Made by a program: the position numbers and the translations under genes
The notes under the pieces: model-generated
Database searches by the model: none
Told to the model about the DNA's origin: nothing
Seen by the model: only the letters and a program-made list of their open reading frames with translations
Source of the DNA: HyVt-477 sp965224605
Lineage (GTDB): Bacteria; Pseudomonadota; Gammaproteobacteria; Thiotrichales; Thiotrichaceae
DNA: 64,000 nucleotides
NCBI GenBank assembly: GCA_965224605.1
Contig: CBDCZP010000001.1
Coordinates: forward strand, 62,001 to 126,000
Direction of reading: 5' to 3'
Shown: positions 1 to 8,024 of the stretch, piece by piece
Layout of the letters: every line of letters starts with the position of its first letter
Position numbering within the stretch: the first letter of the stretch is position 1

Positions 1-2
1 AA

Positions 3-434
3 GCTGCTGCGTTGAAACCTGAGCTTATTATAGATTTTGCCACGTTAACAGGTGCAGCTAGAGTGGCATTGGGAACAGAGGTTCCGGTATTTTTTAGTAA
101 CTCTACAGAATTAGCGGCTGAGTTGGATGATGCCAGTTACTTATCGGGTGAAGCTATGTGGCAACTACCGTTGTACAAGCCCTACCGAGCACAACTGGAT
201 AGTTCTGTTGCAGACTTAATGAATAGCTCGCCAGCAGGATATGGAGGTGCGATAACAGCAGCTTTGTATCTGGATGAATTTGTTCCTGAAAGTATTCCTT
301 GGCTACATATTGACATGATGGCCTGGAATACACGATCTAGATCAGGACGACCTCAGGGTGGAGAGGCTATGGGGATATTTGCGGTTTCTCATTTTCTATA
401 CAACAAATATAGCACGGATGCATTCAGCGCCTAG
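3..434 (+). CDS. Leucyl aminopeptidase family (M17) protein, C-terminal part
   Basis: This is the 3' end of a cytosolic M17 metallo-aminopeptidase, which removes N-terminal amino acids from peptides with two metal ions. The frame is already open at the first base of the window, so the true start and the upstream NTDAEGRL-type metal motif are missing. What remains shows the family block IIDFATLTGAARVALG, then an SGEAMWQLPL segment and SPAGYGGAITAALYLDEF, followed by a tryptophan-rich tail (IPWLHIDMMAWN). The tail has the shorter PepB-like form rather than the classic PepA ending. The protein ends at position 434 with no gene close downstream. Family assignment is firm; the exact paralogue is not. 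Confidence 0.85.
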   Translation, partial: AAALKPELIIDFATLTGAARVALGTEVPVFFSNSTELAAELDDASYLSGEAMWQLPLYKPYRAQLDSSVADLMNSSPAGYGGAITAALYLDEFVPESIPWLHIDMMAWNTRSRSGRPQGGEAMGIFAVSHFLYNKYSTDAFSA

Positions 435-483
435 TACATCAATCAATTCAAAGTGTCGCTTCACTTGTCCTGTCTGGATAAGA

Positions 484-509
484 CACCCCAAGTCTCTGGA
501 GCTTGGGTG
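484..509. other. Imperfect hairpin after the aminopeptidase gene
   Basis: CACCCCAAG at the left pairs with CTTGGGTG at the right around a loop of about nine bases, with one bulged C. No T-run follows, so a factor-independent terminator is only a weak possibility. Confidence 0.3.
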
Positions 510-645
510 CTAGGAGTGTATTAGACTACTTTACGCGATGGCATCCATTTGTCTATTTTTCCCTTACTTTAATGATGAGAGTTTTGTCATTGAGGTTAGT
601 ATTTTGTAACAATAAGTCCCCATCATCTGATTGACGGCGCACTTA

Positions 646-1851
646 ATGTTATTGATGCAATCCTTCGATAAAACAGTTAAAAAACCTGATAAAAAACACG
701 TGCCTATCAATAAGAGGGAGACGCTTGTACGTAATTACGAATATGATCGCAGAGATAAATCCAAATATAAACCAGTGATAACCACCTTCCATCAGAGAGT
801 TGATAAGCAATCAGGAAAGCTCACAGAATTTCTTAAAAAAACTCTGGCTATGCTACTGCGCTGGAAATATCTCATCATGTTAACGACATTAATGATTAGT
901 TTGATTTTGGTGGTGACCTATCTTCTGATGAGACCAACGAGTATTACTATTAGTACGGTACTACTTGCTGGTGTGTTATCTGGATTGTTTTTAGGTAGTA
1001 TCATTGCATCATTTAGAGAGTGGCGTGAGAGTTTATTAGTTAGTAGTGAAGATTTAAAAAATAGTACGGGCTACCCTGTTATTGGGGTGATTCCGGCAGT
1101 CAAACACGGTGAACAGTATTTAGCTAAAGAAATAGTAAGTAAGCCTCACTCGCGTATAGCAGAAGCTTATAGGCTAACCGCCACCACGTTGCTTCATGGG
1201 CAGCAATACACTAATGAGAATCGGGTGATTCTGGTTACCAGTATTAATGTGGGAGAGGGTAAGTCTGTTAGCGCGAGTAATCTAGCGTTAAGTTTTTCTG
1301 ATTTGGGTGCAAAGGTGTTGTTGGTCGATGCGGATTTACGTATGCCATCAATACACTTTAAACTGGGAATACAAAATAAACCTGGGTTAATTAACTATTT
1401 ACTAGGGAATGAAGAGTTATCTAAAATCACTCAACACATTCCTACCATGCCAGGGTTGTTTGTCATTACAGCAGGATCCGCGTTGGACTTTTCACCAGCA
1501 AACCTTTTGTCTCACAATAGGATGACTTCGTTTCTAAATAGCGCAAAAAAATATTTTGACTATGTCATTATTGATGCACCTCCAATCAGGGGGTTTGCAG
1601 ATACTTTGTTGTTACACTCAATGGCGAATTCAACCATTGTGGTTGTGTCAGAGAAAAAAGCACAGGTGGACGAGATCAGGCAACACCTGAAATCACTGAC
1701 ACAAGTTAAGCATTCCATTGTTGGCTTGCTAAAGATCAGGGCTAAAAAGGATATTGTTGATAGAGAGTATTACAAGAATTACAGTCGAGAATCATTCCAG
1801 AATAGAATCGGATTCAAAAAAAATCGGAAACTGAATTTGGGAAACAAGTAA
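646..1851 (+). CDS. BY-kinase-like (CpsD/CapB/Wzc-type) membrane ATPase
   Basis: Bacterial tyrosine autokinases of this family control chain length and export of exopolysaccharide from the cytoplasmic face of the inner membrane. Numbered from 646, two adjacent membrane segments lie at about residues 74-95 and 101-122. They are followed by a YPVIGVIP linker that normally joins a Wzz membrane helix to the kinase. The P-loop domain then shows Walker A SINVGEGKS (about 199-207), Walker A' LLVDADLR and Walker B YVIIDAPP (about 306-313). The tail has only a small tyrosine group (EYYKNY). The long periplasmic Wzz loop is absent because the two helices are nearly contiguous. The start is uncertain: TTG at 631, ATG at 646 or ATG at 655, none with a good ribosome site. 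No polysaccharide genes are adjacent. Confidence 0.75.
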   Translation: MLLMQSFDKTVKKPDKKHVPINKRETLVRNYEYDRRDKSKYKPVITTFHQRVDKQSGKLTEFLKKTLAMLLRWKYLIMLTTLMISLILVVTYLLMRPTSITISTVLLAGVLSGLFLGSIIASFREWRESLLVSSEDLKNSTGYPVIGVIPAVKHGEQYLAKEIVSKPHSRIAEAYRLTATTLLHGQQYTNENRVILVTSINVGEGKSVSASNLALSFSDLGAKVLLVDADLRMPSIHFKLGIQNKPGLINYLLGNEELSKITQHIPTMPGLFVITAGSALDFSPANLLSHNRMTSFLNSAKKYFDYVIIDAPPIRGFADTLLLHSMANSTIVVVSEKKAQVDEIRQHLKSLTQVKHSIVGLLKIRAKKDIVDREYYKNYSRESFQNRIGFKKNRKLNLGNK

Positions 1852-1933
1852 GAAACAGCAAGAAGATAGCAGTAGGAAGCAAATAGCAAAGTAATTAGTA
1901 ATCTCAAATAGTTTTAAAAGCGTTGTGTTTTTT

Positions 1934-1995
1934 CGATCCAGTACCTTATTAATGGTATGCTTCATCTGCTGGTAGGACATATCAGTACTGGATCG
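1934..1995 (+). terminator. Long-loop inverted repeat with T-run, possible terminator
   Basis: CGATCCAGTAC (1934-1944) and its exact complement GTACTGGATCG (1985-1995) flank a loop of about 40 bases and are followed directly by a run of eight T. Stem plus T-run looks like a terminator for the kinase gene, though the long loop is unusual; it could also be a degenerate repeat end. Confidence 0.5.
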
Positions 1996-2016
1996 TTTTT
2001 TTTACTACTATTACTC

Positions 2017-2188
2017 AAGGAACCTCTGAACCAATTATGCTTTCTGGAAGTGAGCCTTCAGGCTCGCCATGTGGCATTGTAATCAACGCCTTAGGCGAAG
2101 CTAAAGCATCGCTTCCGGTGACTTTAAACTTGACCATAGGTTTCCTTCGAAACCTCTGAAAAAATCCAGTTATTCAGAGCTTCCCTAA
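2017..2188 (+). repeat. Repeat family A, copy 1 (MITE-like)
   Basis: The left end AAGGAACCTCTGAA is mirrored at the right end as TTCAGAGCTTCCCT with one mismatch in the shared core. The interior, from TGGAAGTGAGCCTTCAGGCT through TTAGGCGAAGCTAAAGCATC, recurs in inverted orientation at 57013-57152. It has no coding capacity. Terminal inverted repeats plus a second genomic copy suggest a non-mobile-by-itself miniature transposon. It ends 17 bases before the next start codon, so it may supply or replace the promoter region of that gene. It fills most of the 1852-2205 gap. Confidence 0.65.
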
Positions 2189-2205
2189 AGACCTCAGCTG
2201 ATCTA

Positions 2206-2778
2206 ATGAACTACAAACTCTTACTTAAAACATTGCTCATTGGTTTTATTCTTTTCGCAGTCGCCGTGACTCTGGGAATGAAATACAACTGGGTTAAGTA
2301 CTTACTACCCACATCCGAAACTGCTGTTGAACCTGCTGCGTTACCAAATCAAACTGAATCTGACAATCCAGCAACCGATAGCTTTGTTCCTTCGGAAACG
2401 AAAATTGAAAATATTGAATTAGTAGATGAGGGTACGATTAGCGAATCATCAGAAGAACTCATTCGCAATGACTGTATTCGAGCTAGCAGAAGGGCAGGAG
2501 TCACGGACGCAAATATCTTTGCAGTAGTCAATGAATGCGTTGAAATGTCGAAGAAAACGGAGACTGTTGAAGCGGTTCCGATAGAAACGAATGAAGCTAT
2601 TGATGCATCGATTGATGGTGTTGATGAAGCACCTGAAAATGTTCCGGTGATTGACAATAGTCTAGAACTAACACGAAAGGCTTGTAAAATTGTGGCTGAT
2701 GAAGAACATGATTTAAGTGCCGCAGAACGACAGAAAGTCATTGAGCAATGTGTTAAAGCCAATATGGATGATCAGTAA
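2206..2778 (+). CDS. Hypothetical single-pass membrane-anchored acidic protein with two Cys-pair repeats
   Basis: I do not recognise a named family. The N-terminus (MNYKLLLKTLLIGFILFAVA) is one membrane anchor with no obvious cleavage site, so the acidic remainder probably faces the periplasm. Two similar segments can be seen: LIRNDCIRASRRAGVTDANI leading to NECVEMSKK at about residues 85-120, and LTRKACKIVADEEHDLSAAE leading to EQCVKANMDDQ at the C-terminus (about 154-190). Each has a first cysteine and a second in an E-(C)-V context about 20 residues later, so this looks like an internal duplication joined by an acidic linker. Family A ends just upstream and family B starts one base after the stop codon. 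Confidence 0.6.
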   Translation: MNYKLLLKTLLIGFILFAVAVTLGMKYNWVKYLLPTSETAVEPAALPNQTESDNPATDSFVPSETKIENIELVDEGTISESSEELIRNDCIRASRRAGVTDANIFAVVNECVEMSKKTETVEAVPIETNEAIDASIDGVDEAPENVPVIDNSLELTRKACKIVADEEHDLSAAERQKVIEQCVKANMDDQ

Positions 2779-2779
2779 A

Positions 2780-2914
2780 GGGTATCTCTATTAATTGCCT
2801 TTTCGCTCGATTACGGCGTTGGACGAATTTTTCGATCCTCATGTACTCTTGTACACTGTGGTTCTCAAAATCCATCCGCCTTGTACTCAAACGAAAATTC
2901 TAATTAATAGGTAT
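2780..2914 (+). repeat. Repeat family B, copy 1 (MITE-like, right end altered)
   Basis: It starts GGGTATCTCTATTAATT and runs through a conserved interior (TTCGCTCGATTACGGCGTTG, then TCCGCCTTGTACTC and ACGAAAATTCTAATTAATAG). The same element occurs at 34779-34918 and 59642-59781, where both ends are intact 17-base inverted repeats. Here the right end merges into a second element after AATTAATAG. Confidence 0.75.
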
Positions 2915-2974
2915 TAATTGTCTCTACGAGCTTGTGACTAATTGCTATGTAAATACTTTTGGGAAATTAATACC
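2910..2974 (+). repeat. Repeat family C, copy 1
   Basis: A 65-base unit with perfect 10-base inverted ends, GGTATTAATT and AATTAATACC. Its interior (CTCTACGAGCTTGTGAC and TATGTAAATACTTTTGGGAA) recurs in inverted, longer form at 20041-20114. It directly abuts or has inserted into the end of family B copy 1. Confidence 0.6.
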
Positions 2975-3053
2975 CTAAATCCTCTCTCTTAACCCTGAAT
3001 CCACATAAATTGCGAATTCAGGTAAAGCAAACAGCTGTAACAAGGACTAAAAC

Positions 3054-3818
3054 ATGAAGCAACCCGTAGTGATCATAGGTATCGGCGAAATAGGCTCGGT
3101 TTTTGCGCGAGGCTTTTTGCGCTCAGGTCATCCGGTTTACCCGATAACCCGGCAGATGGATCTTGAGAGTGAAGCAAAAAATATCCCTGATCCAGCATTG
3201 GTTCTGGTTGCGGTGGGTGAAGCTGCTTTACCTGCTATGCTAAAAAGCATTCCTCAAGCGTGGCGTCCTAAAGTAGCATTGATCCAAAATGAGTTATTAC
3301 CAACCGACTGGCAGCAGCAAGGTTATGCCAATCCAACGGTTATATCTGTATGGTTTGAAAAGAAAAAAGGACAAGATGTTAAAGTGGTGGTGGCTTCTCC
3401 CGTTTATGGGCCACATGCAGCTTTGCTCGCAGATGCATTAGATGCTTTAGATATCCCCAATGAAGTATTGCAAGATGAGAAGCAGTTATTAGCAGAGCTG
3501 GTGCGCAAGAATTATTATATTTTAACGACTAATATCGCGGGTTTAAAAACAGCAGGTTCAGTTTCCGAGTTATGGTCAGGTCATCAAGATTTTGCCCGTG
3601 CTGTAACCAGTGATGTCTATAAAATACAGGCTTTTTTATCGGGTCAATCGTTAGATCATGAAAAAGTGATTGATGCGATGATTGTTGCTTTTGAGGGTGA
3701 TCCAGATCATCAATGTATGGGTAGAAGCGCACCTGCGCGGCTTGCTCGGGCATTGCAAATTGCAAAAAATGCAAATATTGAAGTTCCTGTTCTGCAAGGT
3801 ATTCAAGATAGTATTTAG
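3054..3818 (+). CDS. NAD(P)-binding Rossmann-fold protein, ketopantoate-reductase-like
   Basis: The N-terminus PVVIIGIGEIGSVFARGF is a dinucleotide-binding beta-alpha-beta unit with a GxGxxG core at residues 9-14. The rest (LVLVAVGEAALPAMLKSIP, then VALIQNELLP and a C-terminal helical half) follows the two-domain plan of 6-phosphogluconate or ketopantoate reductase-like oxidoreductases. I see no signature that fixes the substrate. At 254 residues it is a little short for PanE. It lies 80 bases upstream of a GNAT gene and xerD on the same strand and may share their transcript. Confidence 0.6.
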   Translation: MKQPVVIIGIGEIGSVFARGFLRSGHPVYPITRQMDLESEAKNIPDPALVLVAVGEAALPAMLKSIPQAWRPKVALIQNELLPTDWQQQGYANPTVISVWFEKKKGQDVKVVVASPVYGPHAALLADALDALDIPNEVLQDEKQLLAELVRKNYYILTTNIAGLKTAGSVSELWSGHQDFARAVTSDVYKIQAFLSGQSLDHEKVIDAMIVAFEGDPDHQCMGRSAPARLARALQIAKNANIEVPVLQGIQDSI

Positions 3819-3898
3819 GTATTAATCCTCCCTTCTGGAAATAGGCTAACTTAAAATCACTGTGTATTTGCCAGTCTTAATAAAAGCTACAAGTTACT

Positions 3899-4372
3899 AT
3901 GGAACTAAGCCATCAGTTTTTTAAGCAACCTTCGCCGTTATGGGAAGAAGTGCTCTCTTTGCGACTTAGTGTCTTTGTTGAAGAAATGCAGGTACCCGTT
4001 GAATTAGAAGTTGATGAGTTCGACAAAACTGCGATACACCTCTGTCTAGAGTATAAAAAGAAAACGATTGGAACCTTAAGGCTAGTTATTCTTGATAACC
4101 CTCAGAACCAGAATCACTCGAAACAAGGGTCAAAACAACGCTACGCTAACTTGGGTCGTGTCGTTGTTCACTCTGCTTATCGTAGAAGAGGAATAGGCAG
4201 CCATATGATGAAATTAGCCATTGATTATTGTAAACAGGGGCATTGCTCGAAGATTATTTTAGGGTCACAAATTTATATAACTGATTTCTATCAAGCATTA
4301 GGGTTTATGACACAGGGTGAAGTTTTTGATGATGCTGGCATCCCTCATATCAGCATGTATATGGACATTTAG
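3899..4372 (+). CDS. GNAT family N-acetyltransferase
   Basis: A 157-residue acetyl-CoA-dependent N-acyltransferase. The acetyl-CoA pyrophosphate-binding motif is visible as LGRVVVHSAYRRRGIGSHMM (about residues 86-105), and the last strand and helix as FYQALGFMTQGEVFDDAGIP. The N-terminal LRLSVFVEEMQVPVELEVD resembles the ElaA/YjcF type, in which this segment replaces the first helix of other GNATs. The acceptor substrate cannot be read from sequence. It ends eight bases before xerD starts, so the two are probably co-transcribed. Confidence 0.85.
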   Translation: MELSHQFFKQPSPLWEEVLSLRLSVFVEEMQVPVELEVDEFDKTAIHLCLEYKKKTIGTLRLVILDNPQNQNHSKQGSKQRYANLGRVVVHSAYRRRGIGSHMMKLAIDYCKQGHCSKIILGSQIYITDFYQALGFMTQGEVFDDAGIPHISMYMDI

Positions 4373-4380
4373 TACTAGCA

Positions 4381-5289
4381 ATGGTCACGGAAATACCCGA
4401 GCAACAAATGATCATTGATAAATTCCTTGATGTTTTGTGGGCAGAAAAAGGCTTAAGCAAAAACACCTTGGCAGCCTATGAACGTGATTTACGTACTTTT
4501 GGGAATTGGCTGTATTCAAAACAGTCTACTTTGCTAACAGCGACCCAAGCGGACATTCAGAATTACTTGGCATGGCGTATGAAGCAAAACGCAAAAGCCA
4601 GTAGCACTGCTAGGTTGATTTCCACTCTAAGACGTTTCTATCGCTATTTAATTCGTCATGGGCAGATTGACGCCTCTCCTGTTGAGTTGATAGAACCTCC
4701 TAAACAGGGGCGGCCTTTACCCGAAACACTCACAGAAGATGAAGTTATTGCCTTGCTAAATGCACCTGATTTGCAGTCTCCTGAGGGTTTGCGTGATAGA
4801 GCAATGTTAGAGCTGCTTTATGCAACGGGTTTACGAGTTAGTGAATTAATTAGTTTAGAGCTTTCTCGTTGTTCGTTACAAAATGGGGTAATAAGAGTTT
4901 TTGGCAAAGGTAGTAAAGAGCGGTTGGTGCCTATGGGTGATGAAGCGGTGGAATGGATTCATCGATATCTGGAAGACGCTCGTCCTCAGCAAATGCAAGG
5001 AAAAGGTACTTGTGATCAGGTCTTTGTAACCAATAGGGGTAGCGGGATGACCCGTCAAGCGTTTTGGTATGCAATAAAAAAACATGCAATACAAGCACAT
5101 ATAAGACGTAAAATATCCCCACATACGCTCCGTCACGCCTTTGCGACACATTTATTGAACCATGGTGCTGATTTACGTGTCGTACAGTTATTATTGGGCC
5201 ATTCAGATCTTTCAACAACACAAATATATACCCATGTTGCAACAGCAAGACTTCAGGAAATACATAAAAAACATCATCCTAGAGGTTGA
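4381..5289 (+). CDS. xerD: Site-specific tyrosine recombinase XerD
   Basis: XerD acts with XerC at the dif site to resolve chromosome dimers. The 302-residue length is standard. The N-terminal SAM-like core-binding domain covers about residues 8-95 (GLSKNTLAAYERDLRTF). The catalytic domain carries R152 (GLRVSEL), K176 (FGKGSKER), H248 and R251 (HTLRHAFATHLL), H274 (LLGHSDLSTT) and the nucleophile Y283 (IYTH). All six catalytic residues are present, so the enzyme should be active. XerD rather than XerC is chosen from overall similarity and from the dsbC-type genes directly downstream, an order also found in enteric bacteria (xerD-dsbC-recJ); recJ itself lies far away in this window. Confidence 0.92.
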   Translation: MVTEIPEQQMIIDKFLDVLWAEKGLSKNTLAAYERDLRTFGNWLYSKQSTLLTATQADIQNYLAWRMKQNAKASSTARLISTLRRFYRYLIRHGQIDASPVELIEPPKQGRPLPETLTEDEVIALLNAPDLQSPEGLRDRAMLELLYATGLRVSELISLELSRCSLQNGVIRVFGKGSKERLVPMGDEAVEWIHRYLEDARPQQMQGKGTCDQVFVTNRGSGMTRQAFWYAIKKHAIQAHIRRKISPHTLRHAFATHLLNHGADLRVVQLLLGHSDLSTTQIYTHVATARLQEIHKKHHPRG

Positions 5290-5321
5290 TTTAGAGATTA
5301 GTTTAGGGGTTTAAAATAGTC

Positions 5322-6242
5322 ATGAAAAACTTTATAAAAATAACAATAATGAGTCTGCTAATGCTGTCGTTTCAAAGTTATGCATTTAAGATGCCGGGTA
5401 TTTATCAGATCGATTATCAAGGTGAGACTGCATTTACGGATAACAAAAAAGAGGTGATGCTAATCGCTAATGTTATTGATATGGGGATTAGCTCTGAAAA
5501 TAACCGTGAAGGACTTGGAGCAGATTTGTCCATTCAGCAAGTTAGGCAAAACATAGGTAATAAAATTAATGGCAAGCCGCCAGATGTGATTGTCAAAACT
5601 CCTTTGCAGGGTATTTACGAACTCTATTTTGCCAAGCAGGTGTTCTACGTCGATGGATCAGGACGGTATATCTTTAGAAATGGCAGGTTAGTTTCTTTTC
5701 AGGGTACGAATCTAACTTCTATAGCTCAGTCGAATGCCGCAAAGATTCAGGCAAGGAGAAACCTAAAACTGCTTGCGCAAATAGCGGATAGCGATATGTT
5801 AGTGTATCCTGCCAGTTTGGAACTTGGATCAGGACTTAGTTCTGTTTCTGAGCCGATTTCTGAGCTTAGCTCAATAACCATTTTTACCGATGTGGATTGT
5901 CCGTTTTGTAGGCGCATCCATAGTGAATTACAAACGTATACCAAAGCAGGCATTACGGTTAAATATTTGTTTTTTCCACGTGCGGGGCAATCATCAACGG
6001 CATATACTACCTTTGTTAGTGTATGGTGTAGCAAATTTCCAAAAGATGCACTTGATAAGGTAGAAGCTGGACAGCATATTGAAACACAGAATTGTAATCA
6101 TCCGGTAAAGGAACATTTGCAATTAGCTGAAGCTTTCGGGTTGATAGGAACACCTGCTATTTTTTTGCAGGATGGTACAATGCTTATTGGATATAAGCAC
6201 CCAGAAGAATTAATAAGACTCGCAATAACACATTCGAAATAG
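5322..6242 (+). CDS. DsbC-type thiol:disulfide interchange protein, divergent paralogue
   Basis: A periplasmic disulfide isomerase-like protein of 306 residues. The signal peptide is clear (MKNFIKITIMSLLMLSFQSYA). An N-terminal DsbC-type dimerisation region (about 80-125) precedes a thioredoxin-fold domain with the active site DCPFC (C193 and C196) and a cis-proline loop GTPAIF near residue 275. It lacks the alignment of linker residues seen in its downstream neighbour and has a longer segment ahead of the dimerisation region. The second DsbC-type gene starts 21 bases downstream, so this is a tandem pair, probably from duplication. Which member shuffles disulfides and which has specialised cannot be told from sequence. 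Confidence 0.85.
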   Translation: MKNFIKITIMSLLMLSFQSYAFKMPGIYQIDYQGETAFTDNKKEVMLIANVIDMGISSENNREGLGADLSIQQVRQNIGNKINGKPPDVIVKTPLQGIYELYFAKQVFYVDGSGRYIFRNGRLVSFQGTNLTSIAQSNAAKIQARRNLKLLAQIADSDMLVYPASLELGSGLSSVSEPISELSSITIFTDVDCPFCRRIHSELQTYTKAGITVKYLFFPRAGQSSTAYTTFVSVWCSKFPKDALDKVEAGQHIETQNCNHPVKEHLQLAEAFGLIGTPAIFLQDGTMLIGYKHPEELIRLAITHSK

Positions 6243-6263
6243 TAATGAATTTAGGATATATAA

Positions 6264-7073
6264 ATGATTAGAAAACTAATAGCGGTAGCACTACTTGGTA
6301 GTATCTTTTTTGCAGGTATTACCTGGGCAGAAGCCTCCAAAGATGCAGCAGCTGCAAAGAGTACCGAAGTAGCAAAGAGTACCGAAGCTACCGATAATAA
6401 AGATAAAATCGCTAATATAAAAACTCAGTTAAAAACCATGTTTGGTGGTGAAGAAGCCGATAAGGTAGTAGAAAGCGACTTTCCTGGCTTATATGAAGTA
6501 ACGATTGGTACAGAGGTTGTTTATATCTCTGAAAACACACAATTCCTTTTTTACGGGAATTTAATAGATCGTAAGAATAAAATAGATCTTACTCGTAGAG
6601 CAAAAGAAGCTGCGGAAAAGGCTTATGCGGTTACCCGAAAAGCGACTATGGATAAGCAAGATGCGACAAAAACGATCGACTTTAAAGCGAAAGATGAAAA
6701 GTATGTACTGAATGTATTTACTGATATCGATTGTCCTTATTGCTTGAAGCTACACAAAGAAGTTCCTGCGTTGAATAAAGAAGGTATTACTGTTAAGTAC
6801 TATCTCTTTCCTCGCGCTGGCGTAAACTCGCCCTCGTTCGATAAGGCGGTGAGTGCATGGTGTGCTGATGACAAACAAGACGCCCTGACTAAAGCAAAGA
6901 ATCGTGTAGCTATTCCCGGCAAGAAATGCGACAACCCGATTGCTGCCCAGTACAAACTGGGACAAGAAATTGGGGTGACAGGGACACCTGCATTAGTCAC
7001 CAATGAAGGTGTGCTAATCCCCGGATATATGCCTGCTAATATACTGATTGCAAGACTATTGGGTAAAAAGTAG
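6264..7073 (+). CDS. dsbC: Thiol:disulfide interchange protein DsbC
   Basis: A periplasmic disulfide isomerase, 269 residues. Signal peptide (about residues 1-22, ending ITWA), a short low-complexity linker with a duplicated AKSTE unit (18-base tandem repeat in DNA), a dimerisation domain with GLYEVTIGTEVVYISE, and a thioredoxin domain with DCPYC (C157 and C160) and the cis-proline loop GTPALV. CPYC is close to the CGYC of enteric DsbC, and this copy fits the family better than the gene just upstream. DsbD would be needed to keep it reduced; it is not in the window. A strong terminator follows. Confidence 0.9.
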   Translation: MIRKLIAVALLGSIFFAGITWAEASKDAAAAKSTEVAKSTEATDNKDKIANIKTQLKTMFGGEEADKVVESDFPGLYEVTIGTEVVYISENTQFLFYGNLIDRKNKIDLTRRAKEAAEKAYAVTRKATMDKQDATKTIDFKAKDEKYVLNVFTDIDCPYCLKLHKEVPALNKEGITVKYYLFPRAGVNSPSFDKAVSAWCADDKQDALTKAKNRVAIPGKKCDNPIAAQYKLGQEIGVTGTPALVTNEGVLIPGYMPANILIARLLGKK

Positions 7074-7106
7074 ACCTAATCAACAATCCAGAAACACTGA
7101 TTTTAA

Positions 7107-7131
7107 GGGCAATTAAAAATTGCCCTTTTTT
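7107..7131 (+). terminator. Rho-independent terminator after dsbC
   Basis: GGGCAATT, loop AAA, AATTGCCC, then six T. It closes the xerD-dsbC gene group. Confidence 0.9.
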
Positions 7132-7203
7132 ATGGGCGAAATAACTGATATTAGCTATTATTCGTAATGAGTCTTAGCAACTATCAATAAGCGTGCGTTC
7201 AAT

Positions 7204-8004
7204 ATGTACATCATCAAACGAATAGTATCCTTGCTGGCATGGCTTTCCATGATATCTGTTGTCGTTAGTGCCAACACAAATGCCTATGAAAAAGACTTTC
7301 CTCCGTATCCTAAAGGTCAATTCCCCCCAACTTGTAAAATTCACACCCTAAAAGTTAACAGTGAAACGGACAGGAATAAGGGTCATTTCAAAAGCGCATA
7401 TAGGCTTTCTGATGAAGCTGAAAAGCTGGTTTTACATTTGGATATGAATTACCAGAAAAATAGCTCAGGCATGTACGTTAAATTAAATAGCGCTTCTGGT
7501 GAAACCTATGTAAAACCTGTGAAAATTGGCGGGCACCCTAGCAATATTGATAAAGTTTTTTGGGCGTATTTAAATAAAGACAACCGCAAAGATATTATTA
7601 TTACTATGAAGGATGGTGATGGTTATCTGTCCGCCGGTAGGCAGGGTGCTACTTTCTTATTATCTAATGAAAACGCGAGTACGGGATATAGTAGGGAATA
7701 TGGTGTTCAACAATTAGCAGTACATTCGCTGGGACAGCAAGATTTTTATGACTACTCAACCGATAAAAAATGTGAATACTTACATCAGGCTCTAGTGAGT
7801 GATGGTAAACAAAGCTACATGACGTACAACGTTTTACAGTTTATCGATGGAAAAATAGTGATCAAAAATCAATTGAGTCGTTATTTTCCAAAATGGATTT
7901 TACTGACGGCACAACCTAATAGTAAAGCGAGTGTGTTAACAAAGGCACAAATAAAAAAACTTAGCTATGCATATTATTTACAAATAGGGCACGCAAGTCG
8001 GTAA
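7204..8004 (+). CDS. Hypothetical secreted protein
   Basis: A 266-residue protein I do not recognise. It begins with a good signal peptide (MYIIKRIVSLLAWLSMISVV, cleavage near SANTNA). The mature part has two cysteines far apart, a segment VFWAYLNKDNRKDIIITM that loosely resembles an FG-GAP/VCBS calcium loop, and a basic C-terminus. No enzyme motif is visible. It starts 72 bases after the dsbC terminator and ends 20 bases before the convergent VWA-metallopeptidase gene, so it is probably a single-gene unit. Periplasmic or outer-membrane location is an inference from the signal peptide. Confidence 0.6.
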   Translation: MYIIKRIVSLLAWLSMISVVVSANTNAYEKDFPPYPKGQFPPTCKIHTLKVNSETDRNKGHFKSAYRLSDEAEKLVLHLDMNYQKNSSGMYVKLNSASGETYVKPVKIGGHPSNIDKVFWAYLNKDNRKDIIITMKDGDGYLSAGRQGATFLLSNENASTGYSREYGVQQLAVHSLGQQDFYDYSTDKKCEYLHQALVSDGKQSYMTYNVLQFIDGKIVIKNQLSRYFPKWILLTAQPNSKASVLTKAQIKKLSYAYYLQIGHASR

Positions 8005-8024
8005 TCAGGAAAGTTTTATATTAA

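Noticed and set aside
2349..2762. 137-codon minus-strand frame inside the acidic anchored protein
   Set aside because: Antisense shadow of a plus-strand gene with better start, anchor and domain logic.
7204..8004. FG-GAP/VCBS repeat assignment for the secreted protein
   Set aside because: Only one weak loop-like segment (YLNKDNRKDIII) is visible, not a repeat series.
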